Shown: positions 27,034-35,246 of the stretch, one piece after another | Position numbering within the stretch: the first letter of the stretch is position 1 | Layout: each line of letters opens with the position of its first letter | Assembly (NCBI RefSeq): GCF_004217615.1 | Contig: NZ_SHLD01000001.1 | Location: forward strand, 2,046,001 to 2,110,000 | DNA length: 64,000 nucleotides | Direction of reading: 5' to 3' | Origin: Micromonospora kangleipakensis | GTDB taxonomy: Bacteria; Actinomycetota; Actinomycetes; Mycobacteriales; Micromonosporaceae | Program-made: the position numbers and the translations under genes | Notes under the pieces: generated by a model | Told to the model about the DNA's origin: nothing | What the model saw: only the letters and a program-made list of their open reading frames with translations | Database searches by the model: none

Positions 27034-28859
27034 CGAAAAAGGGCCGGTCCAACATGAGAACCGTCAGGCTCAGCCAGGTCGTGTCTCCGTTCGGGGTGGG
27101 GGCTGTCTTCGATGTCCTCGGAGAATCCCTGATGGGCGTCGACATCAGCGAGTGGGCGTACAACAAGAGCACAAGGGTCGAGTCACGGCGGCTGGAGCAG
27201 GCTCTCGGCGTGAAGGAGCTGCGCTCGCCGCCGAGCGTCCCGTCCTACCCGTCCAAGCACACTCCCGGGATCCCCTACCAGCGCTTCCCGCGCTGGCTCT
27301 TCTGCCAGGACTGCCGACGTATGCGCTACGTACGGAGCCTCGAGGAGACCGGTGAGGCGCCGAAATGCGCGCACTGCACGGCGCACATGGTGCCCATGCG
27401 ATTCATCGCGGTGTGTGCGAAACGCGGGCACGTGATGGACGTTCCCTGGGACCGGTGGGCGCACTCGCAGCCGGGAACCGAGGACCAGAGGCGATGCCGC
27501 AAGCAGGAGCTGCGCTTCGAAACGAGGAGCGGCGGATCTGAGGGGCTGTCCAGCCTGGTCGTACACTGCATGACCTGCAAGGCGTCGCGGCACCTCGGCG
27601 AGCTTCCGAGCCGGGACTCTCTGAAGAGGATCGGCGTGCGGTGCTCCGGAACGCAGCCGTGGCAGCGGGGCAGCTTTTCGTGCGACGAACGGATCGAAGT
27701 CCTCCAGCGTGGGGCTACCAACGTCACTCTTCCAGAGACGACTACGGCCCTGGATATCCCGGAACCGACCGTTCCGGCCCGGGACCTCGAGGCTGAAATC
27801 CGGCAGCACCGCAACTTCGACGATGTTCGTACCGCTCCCGACGGGCCGCGGGCCACGGTGCTGGTCGAATTGATCGCCGAGGATCTGGGGGTGTCCAAGG
27901 ATCTCGTGCTGCGCGTCGCCAGAGGTGACGGGGGCACGGACTCGGCGGAGGGCTTGCGCGAAACCCGAGCAGGGTTGCTCAACGGTGAGTGGCGGGCGTT
28001 CATGCAGGCCACCGACGCCGACGGTGAGCCGACCGGGAACCCTAACTTCATCGTGTCGTCCGCAGAGCTCGTGGCGGGCGCGGGCAGTCACGTGCACAGC
28101 TTGCTCGCCGAGAAGGTCCAGGACGTAGTGTTGGTTCACCGCCTACGGGAGGTCCGGGTCCTGCACGGGTTCCGTCGATACGACCTTGCCGCGGACGTCG
28201 TTCCGGTCGACCTCGGTCCTCGCGGGCGGGAGCGCTGGCTTCCGGCGACCGAGTCGTTCGGAGAGGGCATTTTCCTGTCATTGGACCAGCAACGGTTGGC
28301 CTCCTGGGAGCAGATCGAAGCCGTCATCGACCGTACGGAAATCCTCGAACGACGCCGCCGCGACAGCCACATCGGATCACGCTTCGCGGAGGTCTCGCCG
28401 AGGTCGGTTCTTCTTCACACCCTCGCACACCTGCAGATCCGTCGTTTGGCCTTCTCCTGCGGCTACTCGGCGGCCTCTCTGCGTGAGCGCATTTACGCTG
28501 GCGTCGGGCCGGACCCGGAAGCCGGGTTTTTGATCTATACGGCGGCTGGCGATGCCGAGGGGACCCTTGGCGGGCTCGTCCGGCAGGGCGAAGACCCCCG
28601 CCTTGCGCAGACGCTGCTAGCCGCACTTGAGGAAGCGGCCTGGTGTTCCGCCGACCCGGTATGCCGCGAGAGCCGGGGGCAGGGGTTGAACAGCCTGAAC
28701 CTCGCCGGCTGCCACGGCTGCTGCCTCGTCGGGGAGACGTCGTGCGAACGATCGAATGTGCTGCTCGACCGTGTCCTGGTGGTCGGTGACGACAAGACAC
28801 CGGGGTTCTTCGGCGATGTGGTCGAAGCCCTTCGAGCTGCCTCCGTGGAGCGGATATGA
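27030..28859 (+). CDS. drmB: DISARM protein DrmB (DUF1998)
   Basis: A 609-aa protein. N-terminal MRTVRLSQVVSPFGVGAVFD is typical of DrmB. A zinc-finger-like part lies near residues 90-120 (FCQDCRRMRY, APKCAHCTAHM). The DUF1998 region at the C-terminus includes VLLHTLAHLQIRRLAFSCGY and the terminal cysteine cluster NLAGCHGCCLVGETSCERSN (about 557-576). DrmB is the obligate partner of DrmA and has no known catalytic activity of its own. GTG 27030 gives a GTGA overlap with drmA; ATG 27054 is an alternative. It overlaps the next helicase by 4 bases. Confidence 0.93.
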   Translation: MTKKGRSNMRTVRLSQVVSPFGVGAVFDVLGESLMGVDISEWAYNKSTRVESRRLEQALGVKELRSPPSVPSYPSKHTPGIPYQRFPRWLFCQDCRRMRYVRSLEETGEAPKCAHCTAHMVPMRFIAVCAKRGHVMDVPWDRWAHSQPGTEDQRRCRKQELRFETRSGGSEGLSSLVVHCMTCKASRHLGELPSRDSLKRIGVRCSGTQPWQRGSFSCDERIEVLQRGATNVTLPETTTALDIPEPTVPARDLEAEIRQHRNFDDVRTAPDGPRATVLVELIAEDLGVSKDLVLRVARGDGGTDSAEGLRETRAGLLNGEWRAFMQATDADGEPTGNPNFIVSSAELVAGAGSHVHSLLAEKVQDVVLVHRLREVRVLHGFRRYDLAADVVPVDLGPRGRERWLPATESFGEGIFLSLDQQRLASWEQIEAVIDRTEILERRRRDSHIGSRFAEVSPRSVLLHTLAHLQIRRLAFSCGYSAASLRERIYAGVGPDPEAGFLIYTAAGDAEGTLGGLVRQGEDPRLAQTLLAALEEAAWCSADPVCRESRGQGLNSLNLAGCHGCCLVGETSCERSNVLLDRVLVVGDDKTPGFFGDVVEALRAASVERI

Positions 28860-30931
28860 GCGCGGCAGAAGGGCCAGCTGGTGAGGGCTATCGGACGGAC
28901 GCCTCGGCGAATCGACTGGCCGACCCTCGACATGTCGACCTGGCGCCCTGGCAGCTCGACGCTGTCGAGACGTGGGTCAGCGGCAGCGATCGGCCGGCGT
29001 ACCGCGGGACGCTGGAGATCTTTACGGGTGGGGGCAAATCGCTGATCGCGTTGGAGTGCATCCGTCGGGCCGCATTCCTCGAACCGCAACTCCGCGTCGC
29101 CATCGTCGTGCCGACACTCGCCCTCGCGCGGCAGTGGCACGACGTGGTGCTCCGCCACACGATGCTGGATCCGCGGGACGTGGGCCGGCTCGACGGGGAG
29201 CACAAGGACGACCTGAAGTCCAAGAGGATTCTGATCAGTGTGCTCAACACGGCCGCCGAGCGGCTACCCGAGCTGGCGGTAGCTGCCGCAGCCCCGCTGA
29301 TGCTCGTCGTCGACGAGTGCCACCGAGCGGGAGCGCCTCGCTTCTCGCGCGTGCTGGAAACCAGAGCGCCCTTCCGGCTCGGCCTCAGCGCGACCGCAGA
29401 GCGTGACGACGTCGACGAGCAAGGCCTGCCGATCCAGTACGACGACCACATACTCGGTGAGAAGCTCGGCCCCCTGGTTTACCGCTTCGATCTCCGCGCG
29501 GCCCGGAAAGTCGGGTGGCTCCCGGAGTACACCGTGCATCACCACGCGGTGGAGCTGACGCCGGAGGAGCGCCGCCGCTACGAACAGCTGACCCGACGTA
29601 TCGACGACCTGTCGGAGCGGCTGGACGACTTCGGTGTGCCAAGCTCACTGGTGCGCCAGGCGACAGGGCGGCCTGGTGAGATGGGGGCGCTGGCCCGTAG
29701 CTACGTCGGGACGGTGGCGCAGCGGAAGGACCTGCTGTACCGGGCGGGCGAGCGCACGCGTGTCGTGACAGAAATTCTGTGCGGCTTGGTCGACCGGGCG
29801 GACAAACCGCGCGCCTTGTTTTTCCACGAACGCATCGACGAGGCGGTCGACTTGCACCGCCGGTTGACGGAAGCCGGCCTGGGATTTCCGATCGGTTTAG
29901 AGCACTCCGGACTGCCCGAGGCGCAGCGACGGGATGCCCTCGCACGCTTCGCCCAGGGCTCGACACCCGTCCTCGTCAGCGTCAAGTCGCTTATCGAGGG
30001 CATTGACGTGCCGGACGCCGACGTCGGCATATCCGTCGCTTCTTCATCGAGCGTCAGACAGCGGGTGCAGGCCCTCGGTCGGGTCTTGCGCCGGCGTTTC
30101 GACGGCGGCAGCAAACACGCCGAGATGCACATCATCTACGTCCACGACACCGTCGACGAGGCTATCTATGCCAAGGAGGACTGGTCCGACCTGACCGGGG
30201 AGGCCGTCAACCGGTACCGGCTATGGCGGGTCGGAGCTGCAGAGCCGGACGATCGCCAGGGGCCGCCGAGGACGCCCAGACCCACCGAGGATCAGTTTTG
30301 GGACAGCCTCGGCCGCAAGGTGCCCTCGGAGCCGGTGTTGTGGACACCCGATCTGCCGGTCTCGGAATGGAGCCTTGACTCCCGCGGCTCCGTCACCACG
30401 GTCACCGACAGGCTGGTGGCCAACGCCCAGGACGTGGCCCCGCGGGTCGCCCTGATCAAAAGTGGCGGTGGAAGGTTCCGTGTTTCGAACCGGCACCGAC
30501 TGATCGTGGTGCCTGACTTCGAGGGCGGGGAGGTGCGAGCCTGGCTGGTCGGGCGGCTCGCCGAGCCGTTCGAACTCATCGCACCGGCGGGCGCCGAGAC
30601 CCAGTCGGTTGCTCCTGCCGAAGAGCCCGAACCCGGAGCTCCCTATTGCGGTCCGAACGACCGGAAGGGCGGCAGTTACCACATCAGGCAGAAGGCTGGC
30701 GGCGTCATCGAGCGGCGGGTCGCCAGCGGTCGGGAGTGGGCGGCGGTCGACCCGTCCGACGGCCCTGCCGATCTGGTCGACAACGCCGTTCGCCTGCTGC
30801 ATGCCTGGCGCCGAACGGGTGAGAGCGGCCTGCAGTTTCACCTCAACCAGGCCGGGGACGCCTATTACGTGAGCGGCGGACAAATCCGCTTCCTTGCCCG
30901 CGTGCCCGGCGGCTTCGCGTGGCCAAATTAG
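28856..30931 (+). CDS. XPB-like SF2 helicase, fifth gene of DISARM-like operon
   Basis: A 691-aa helicase. LAPWQLDAVETWVS precedes motif I EIFTGGGKSLIALECIRRAA (about residues 53-72), where GxGKT is GGGKS. The Walker B box is VVDECHRAG (about 150), motif III GLSATAERDD, and the C-terminal helicase domain ends at VRQRVQALGRVLRRRFDGGS (about 398-417). The last 250 residues have no recognised fold and are rich in short beta segments. The size and the DECH box set it apart from DISARM DrmD, a larger SNF2-type protein. ATG 28856 overlaps drmB's stop (ATGA). Confidence 0.87.
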   Translation: MSAAEGPAGEGYRTDASANRLADPRHVDLAPWQLDAVETWVSGSDRPAYRGTLEIFTGGGKSLIALECIRRAAFLEPQLRVAIVVPTLALARQWHDVVLRHTMLDPRDVGRLDGEHKDDLKSKRILISVLNTAAERLPELAVAAAAPLMLVVDECHRAGAPRFSRVLETRAPFRLGLSATAERDDVDEQGLPIQYDDHILGEKLGPLVYRFDLRAARKVGWLPEYTVHHHAVELTPEERRRYEQLTRRIDDLSERLDDFGVPSSLVRQATGRPGEMGALARSYVGTVAQRKDLLYRAGERTRVVTEILCGLVDRADKPRALFFHERIDEAVDLHRRLTEAGLGFPIGLEHSGLPEAQRRDALARFAQGSTPVLVSVKSLIEGIDVPDADVGISVASSSSVRQRVQALGRVLRRRFDGGSKHAEMHIIYVHDTVDEAIYAKEDWSDLTGEAVNRYRLWRVGAAEPDDRQGPPRTPRPTEDQFWDSLGRKVPSEPVLWTPDLPVSEWSLDSRGSVTTVTDRLVANAQDVAPRVALIKSGGGRFRVSNRHRLIVVPDFEGGEVRAWLVGRLAEPFELIAPAGAETQSVAPAEEPEPGAPYCGPNDRKGGSYHIRQKAGGVIERRVASGREWAAVDPSDGPADLVDNAVRLLHAWRRTGESGLQFHLNQAGDAYYVSGGQIRFLARVPGGFAWPN

Positions 30932-30970
30932 CCCGAAATTTTTTGAATCCAACTACAACCGAGGGTGAAA

Positions 30971-31633
30971 GTGACGGTACCCAAGCAACGGCGGGCATAC
31001 CCCTGGATCGAGCCATCGTCGGCCAAGACCGATGCCAAGTACCGGGTAACCGCCGATGGGCACATCCGACTCGTCTACGTAGTGGACAGGCGAGAACGGG
31101 CTCTCCTGACCACGGACCAGCATTCGCGACTTGTCGAGATGGTGGCCGAAGTGAAAGGAGAGCACGGAGAGCCCCCTTCCGGCGTGTTCTACATCAACGA
31201 GTGGCGGCACGTGCTCGTCAAGGCCGGTGGAGGGACCTTGTACGCGGGGCGCTACGACCGGCTCTTGGAGTTCGATCTGGACGGGACGAGGATCTCCCCG
31301 GTCGCGCCCGGCAACCTATCTCCGGGTGACCGCTGGGTCGGTCCGCGCGTCGGCGTCAAGTACACCCTAAAGGCGTCCGGAGACGACATTTGCTGCCGCC
31401 GACAGATCCGGCCTGGGCGGCAGCGGGACGAGTACCTGTCGGACTACCTGGCCTCGGCCAGCGAAGTCGTGCGCCGCTGGTCCAAGTACAAGAGGGCAGG
31501 GGGCAGCATCTACATCAACGAGGCGCGTGAGCTGTTCGCGCCGGTCGGCACGGACGTCGTCGCGTACACCTATCTCGGACGCGTCCCGCTCGATAGCTGG
31601 TTCCCGCAGCCGGACGTCGACGACGAATATTGA
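30971..31633 (+). CDS. Small protein with duplicated YINE motif, end of DISARM-like operon
   Basis: A 220-aa protein of unrecognised family. The same motif occurs twice: PPSGVFYINEWRHVLVKAGG (about residues 68-87) and KRAGGSIYINEARELFAPVG (about 178-197), each followed by a Y-x-G strand (YAGRYD, YTYLGRV), suggesting an internal duplication of a beta-alpha-beta unit. GTG 30971 is preferred over GTG 30965 since GAGGG is then at normal spacing. A 39-base AT-rich gap separates it from the helicase, and a terminator follows. A truncated relative of its C-terminus lies beside the Wadjet system at 55286, linking the family to defence loci. It may be an adaptor or DNA-end binder; that is a guess. Confidence 0.75.
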   Translation: MTVPKQRRAYPWIEPSSAKTDAKYRVTADGHIRLVYVVDRRERALLTTDQHSRLVEMVAEVKGEHGEPPSGVFYINEWRHVLVKAGGGTLYAGRYDRLLEFDLDGTRISPVAPGNLSPGDRWVGPRVGVKYTLKASGDDICCRRQIRPGRQRDEYLSDYLASASEVVRRWSKYKRAGGSIYINEARELFAPVGTDVVAYTYLGRVPLDSWFPQPDVDDEY

Positions 31634-31641
31634 GCCGGGCG

Positions 31642-31688
31642 CTCGTGGTCGGACCCGCCCATGCCTGTGTGGCCGGGCCGACCACGAG
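31642..31688. terminator. Terminator of the six-gene defence operon
   Basis: An 11-bp perfect inverted repeat, CTCGTGGTCGG (31642-31652) and CCGACCACGAG (31678-31688), with a 25-base loop, starting 8 bases after the YINE gene's stop. The loop is long for a terminator, so confidence is moderate. Confidence 0.6.
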
Positions 31689-31757
31689 GCGGGCGGCATA
31701 GAGTTCCTAGGTACGGTTGGTCATCGGGGGTCCAGGCTGCGGACGGGCGGGTTGAGC

Positions 31758-32213
31758 ATGATGTCGGCCGAGCAAGTTGCGGCGCCGGCACCTCCGATGG
31801 TGCCCTCGTCGCCCATGGTTTCGGCGCAGATGAGTCGCCTTCCGCGTCGGGACACCGGGCCGGAGGTTCAGCTACGCCGGCTATTGCATGCCCAGGGACT
31901 TCGCTATCGGGTGCAGCTGCCGGTACCGGATTGGCGACGCCGAACGATCGACATCGCCTTCACCCGCGTGAAGGTCGCTGTCTTCGTCGACGGTTGCTTT
32001 TGGCACGGCTGCCCCGAACACGGCATGGTTCCACGGAGTAATCAGGCGTGGTGGGCGTCCAAGCTCGAAGCAAACCGACGCCGGGACGCGGAGACGACCG
32101 CACACCTCCAATCCCGCGGCTGGAGGGTCCTTCGTTTCTGGTCCCATGACGATGTTTCTGACATGGTTGTAGCGGTCACACGAGCCGTGCGTATGCCCGC
32201 AACGCCAGTCTGA
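31758..32213 (+). CDS. vsr: Very short patch repair (Vsr) endonuclease
   Basis: A 151-aa Vsr-family nuclease, which nicks DNA 5' of T in T:G mismatches left by deamination of 5-methylcytosine. RDTGPEVQLRRLLHAQGLRY holds the conserved N-terminal Glu, and TIDIAFTRVKVAVFVDGCFW followed by HGCPEH gives the catalytic Asp and the zinc-binding/active-site His-Cys cluster. The C-terminal WRVLRFWSHD is also typical. Start ATG 31758 (ATG 31761 follows directly; neither has a strong ribosome site). It is convergent with the C5-methylase gene, with 5 bases between stops; in this family Vsr protects the methylase's own sites from mutation. Confidence 0.93.
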   Translation: MMSAEQVAAPAPPMVPSSPMVSAQMSRLPRRDTGPEVQLRRLLHAQGLRYRVQLPVPDWRRRTIDIAFTRVKVAVFVDGCFWHGCPEHGMVPRSNQAWWASKLEANRRRDAETTAHLQSRGWRVLRFWSHDDVSDMVVAVTRAVRMPATPV

Positions 32214-32218
32214 CACCG

Positions 32219-33328
32219 CTATGGGACGAGGACCTTACCAATCTCATCCACGGACTTCGCCAGCTTGCTGTCCTCGTTGAGAGCCGGCACGGACTGGCGT
32301 TCCATCTGAGCGATTTTTTCGGCGATGCGTTCTGCAAGCAGGCTAGGGACCGCGTTGCCTACTTGCAGTGCCATTGCATCGTGGGTGCCGCGCAGCTCCG
32401 CTCTCCGCGGGAACGTCTGCAGCAGCATCGCCTCGCGAAGGGTGATTGCGCGGTCCTGTTCGGGATGCGCAAAACGTCCCCTGGTCACGTTGGTGCAGCC
32501 AGAGGTGAGGGTAGGTGCTACGCGGTCCCACCACATCCGGCCGTAAATGTCGTAATGGCCGTTGTGATTCTTGTGGCACTTGAGCACGAGCTCCTCGGGC
32601 AAATCTGCCCGCCCGCCGCCCTCGGGGATGTGGGCCAACCTGCGTAGGGCGAGCTGGCTGTGGCGACGGGCCTTGTGGAAGGGATCGTGCGAATCAGCTT
32701 CACCTGGCGCTAACTCCGGCAGGCCGTAAATCGCCTGCCGCACCGTGACGTACGGCTTTTTAGCCCCTTTGGGGCCGTGCGTGGGCTCAGGAAGCTGCGG
32801 TTCGGTGACGCGACTGCCGATGACGAGAACCCGCTTGCGTCGTTGCGGCACGCCGTAGTCCGCGGCGTCGATCACGTCCCAGGCGATCCGGTATCCCATC
32901 GCATCGAGTTCCTCGCGAAAGATTTCGAAGTACTCCGACCACCGGCCGTTTACAAGGCCGGGGACGTTCTCGAATGCGATGTGGCGTGGCCGGAGGACTT
33001 CAACCAGTCGGAGATATTCGAAGATCAGAGAGTTTCGCCGCAAGTCATGATCACTGGCGGCGCTTCCCCTGCGAAGCACGGTGAAGCTCTGACATGGAGG
33101 GCAGCCAAACAGTAGAGTCAGCTCCCCCGTCTGGACGCCGACGGCCTGGAGCTCCTCGACAGACACGTCGCGGATGTCTTTGACGATCGGCTTCACGCCT
33201 ACGTTCAAGGCGAAGGCCGCCGCGGCGTCTGCGTCGATCTCGATCGCGGCGAGGGTCTTGAAGCCGGCCTTCTCGAATCCCATGGATCCGCCGCCGCAGC
33301 CCGCGAACAGGTCGACAACGGTATGCAT
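32219..33328 (-). CDS. DNA cytosine-5 methyltransferase
   Basis: A 369-aa C5-methylase with the ordered motifs: I VDLFAGCGGGSMGFEKAG (SAM binding), IV FGCPPCQSFTVLRRG (catalytic Cys about residue 78), VI IAFENVPGL, VIII PQRRKRVLVIGS, and X ALQVGNAVPS near the C-terminus. The target recognition region lies at about 200-290. It is the modification enzyme of the adjacent MORC-type restriction set, though separated from it by an insertion sequence, and is paired with Vsr. The recognition sequence cannot be read from the gene. Confidence 0.94.
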   Translation of the reverse strand: MHTVVDLFAGCGGGSMGFEKAGFKTLAAIEIDADAAAAFALNVGVKPIVKDIRDVSVEELQAVGVQTGELTLLFGCPPCQSFTVLRRGSAASDHDLRRNSLIFEYLRLVEVLRPRHIAFENVPGLVNGRWSEYFEIFREELDAMGYRIAWDVIDAADYGVPQRRKRVLVIGSRVTEPQLPEPTHGPKGAKKPYVTVRQAIYGLPELAPGEADSHDPFHKARRHSQLALRRLAHIPEGGGRADLPEELVLKCHKNHNGHYDIYGRMWWDRVAPTLTSGCTNVTRGRFAHPEQDRAITLREAMLLQTFPRRAELRGTHDAMALQVGNAVPSLLAERIAEKIAQMERQSVPALNEDSKLAKSVDEIGKVLVP

Positions 33329-33633
33329 GTTTTCCGCTCCGCTCCGTGCTTCCGAGCCACCCTTAGGCCATGATCGGCTTGAAGGTAGACGATAGCTGGC
33401 GCTGGCTGGGTGGGCGCAAGGGGACGCGCCGGCGGGTTACGGCGTCCGGCGGCAGTCAAGAAGTAGCCGTTCGGGCCAGCAATCGGTTCGAACTGGCCAT
33501 CCGGTCTGACGATCGGCTGCGGCGGCCGCGACGGGATGGGAAACAGCCATACAATGAATAATATTCCATGAAAAGTTGCAAATCGGGTGCTTCGGAGAGC
33601 CGAAAGCGAGGGGCGGGTGCTTCTTTGGGTCTC
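33329..33633. other. Upstream region of methylase gene with AT-rich promoter-like segment
   Basis: No gene is supported here. A conspicuously AT-rich patch at about 33545-33582 contains the small palindrome GAATAATATTC (33556-33566). Read on the minus strand it offers TTGCAA and TATTAT hexamers, though at short spacing, about 220 bases before the methylase start. It could be the methylase promoter or part of decayed mobile DNA flanking the insertion sequence. Confidence 0.3.
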
Positions 33634-34620
33634 CTAGACGAGTAAGTCCGAACTCCTTGGTTAGTGGTCGTAGGCGATCAGGGACCTGGTGACGGCTTGG
33701 CCGGTGGTGCGGTTGTGCCAGATTGCGGCGGTCATCGCGAGGAGGCGTTGCGCGACGCGGACGGCGACGCCTTCGATGCTGCGTCCGCCGTGTAGTTCGA
33801 GGTCGAGTTGGCCCTTGAGCGTGTCGTTGACCGACTCGATGAGTTGCCGGATCGGTTTCAGGAGGTGTTCGCCGGGTCGTGGTGTGCGGTTGCGGTAGGA
33901 CGGGCGGAGCATCCGGACTCCGCGCTCAGCCAGCCAGCGGTCCAACTCGGCGGACACGTAGCCCTTGTCCGCGATGATCAGCAGCCCGGGACGTTGCGAG
34001 ATCAGGTCCGGGTCGTCTTCAAGGATCGCGGTCAACACCTGCCGTTCATCGATTTTCGGGTTGGCCAGGGCCCAGGTGATCGGCAGGCCGGACGGGGTGC
34101 AGACCAGATGCAGGCGCAGGCCCCAGAAGAACCTCGAGTGCGAGGCGCAGTAGCCGTAGCCGGCCCACCCGGCCAGGCCCGAGCGTTTCACCGTCGGCCG
34201 GGACCGGCCGCACTCCACCGGGGTCGAGTCGACGACCCAGGCGCCGTCGGTCCACAGGTCGGTGTCCTCGGCGACGGCTCGGATGGCGCGTTTGAGTAGC
34301 GGCAGCGCGGCCCGGAGGCGTTTGTTGTACCCGGACTGGCCCGGCAGGTACGGAAACGCGCCAGGTAGGTGACCGGGGACGAACCGCAGCCAGCGGGCCT
34401 CGGAACGGACCCCGAGCAGGACCTGCGCCACTGCCAGGGTCAGCAGCTCAGCGTCGGACAACCGCGGTGGCCGTCCGGCCCGGGGCGGCCGTCCCAGCCA
34501 GTCATCGATCTTCACGTACAGTGCGGTCAGAAGGGTGTTGAGGTCGGTCGTCACAAACTGATCTTCAACACCCTTCGCCTGTCTGCACAGACCCGAAGGA
34601 CTTCGGACTTACTCGTCTAG
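33634..34620 (-). mobile_element. Complete DDE insertion sequence (IS982/IS5-like), 987 bp
   Basis: Terminal inverted repeats of 27 bases with 2 mismatches: the left end begins CTAGACGAGTAAGTCCGAA (33634) and the right end, read on the minus strand, begins identically at 34620. The outermost CTAG on both sides may be a 4-bp target duplication rather than part of the repeat. The element carries one intact transposase gene. It lies between the C5-methylase gene and the rest of the restriction gene set, and inserts next to or within an older decayed transposase. Confidence 0.88.
33661..34554 (-). CDS. DDE transposase (IS982/IS5-like)
   Basis: A 297-aa transposase, apparently full length. N-terminal RLSDAELLTLAVAQVLLGVR is the DNA-binding part. 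The DDE residues are probably in TDGAWVVDSTPVECGRSR (first Asp), LLIIADKGYVSAELDRWLAE (second Asp) and IRQLIESVNDTLKGQLDLEL (Glu). HSRFFWGLRLHLVCTPSGLP is strongly conserved in this actinobacterial group. It starts at ATG 34554, 66 bases inside the right end. Family assignment between IS982 and IS5 is not certain from sequence reading. Confidence 0.9.
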   Translation of the reverse strand: MTTDLNTLLTALYVKIDDWLGRPPRAGRPPRLSDAELLTLAVAQVLLGVRSEARWLRFVPGHLPGAFPYLPGQSGYNKRLRAALPLLKRAIRAVAEDTDLWTDGAWVVDSTPVECGRSRPTVKRSGLAGWAGYGYCASHSRFFWGLRLHLVCTPSGLPITWALANPKIDERQVLTAILEDDPDLISQRPGLLIIADKGYVSAELDRWLAERGVRMLRPSYRNRTPRPGEHLLKPIRQLIESVNDTLKGQLDLELHGGRSIEGVAVRVAQRLLAMTAAIWHNRTTGQAVTRSLIAYDH

Positions 34621-35130
34621 CACCCGCCGCGTTGCAGGTTGGTGTCCGCGACATTGCAGCAATCAAGTCTAGGTCCGGTTTTGAACTGTTGTCCGTTGCG
34701 ATTGCCGGGCTGCGGGTCGCCAAGGGTGTCCGTGAGGAAGCGGTTGCTGGCGTCAATGACGACAGGGGGGTTGGCCGAGGAGCGGTAGTTCTTGCTTCGC
34801 GTGGCCAGGTGTCGGTGGGTCCGGGGTGGGGATGAGGATGCCGTCGACGCTGGCGGTCTGGTCGATCGGGCGGCGCCGATCTGGCGCGAGGGCCAGGAGT
34901 GGTCTGAGGGCGTCGATAAACCGGTCCGAGGGGGAGCGCGACGCACCATACACCGGCGGACCTGCCGCATGTTCCGGTTCCTGCGCCACCAAGCGACGAC
35001 CAGCAGCGCCTGAGCGGGCCGGTCGACTTCCCACTGGCGGCCCGGCAGTCGTCAGCGATTGCGGCCTCCGGCTTGGCGATCAGGCGGGACCAGCCGACCG
35101 AAGTGAGCTGGCCGCACCACTGAACGTGAA
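34621..35130 (-). pseudogene. Decayed IS5-type transposase fragment
   Basis: The minus strand shows transposase sense in alternating frames: PLLALAPDRRRPIDQTASVD then GILIPTP (about 34850-34930), and in another frame KNYRSSANPPVVIDASNRFL with GDPQPGNRNGQQF (about 34680-34790), which resemble the DDE_Tnp_4 core (N-Y-R-x-S-x-N-x-Q-V-V-I-D-A and D-x-x-P-G-x-x-N-D). Frameshifts and the missing C-terminus show it is dead. The intact insertion sequence abuts it exactly at 34620, so it probably jumped into this older element. The 116 bases from 35131 to 35246 show nothing recognisable. Confidence 0.6.
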
Positions 35131-35246
35131 GATCCACTCCAGCCGCCGCGCGTGATCACCTACACCGGACCATCGTCTGCCATGGACCACCACCGCAGTT
35201 GCCGAACGTTCCCATTAGTTGCGGTCTTTATCGATGGCAAGGCTTC

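Noticed and set aside
17661..31633. Canonical DISARM class 1 or 2
   Set aside because: No HKD-type DrmC, no adenine methylase and no DrmE were found within the operon; the only methylase (32219) is on the opposite strand with the MORC-type genes.
31642..31688. Attachment site or transposon end
   Set aside because: The inverted repeat directly follows an operon end and no matching copy was seen elsewhere, so a terminator is simpler.
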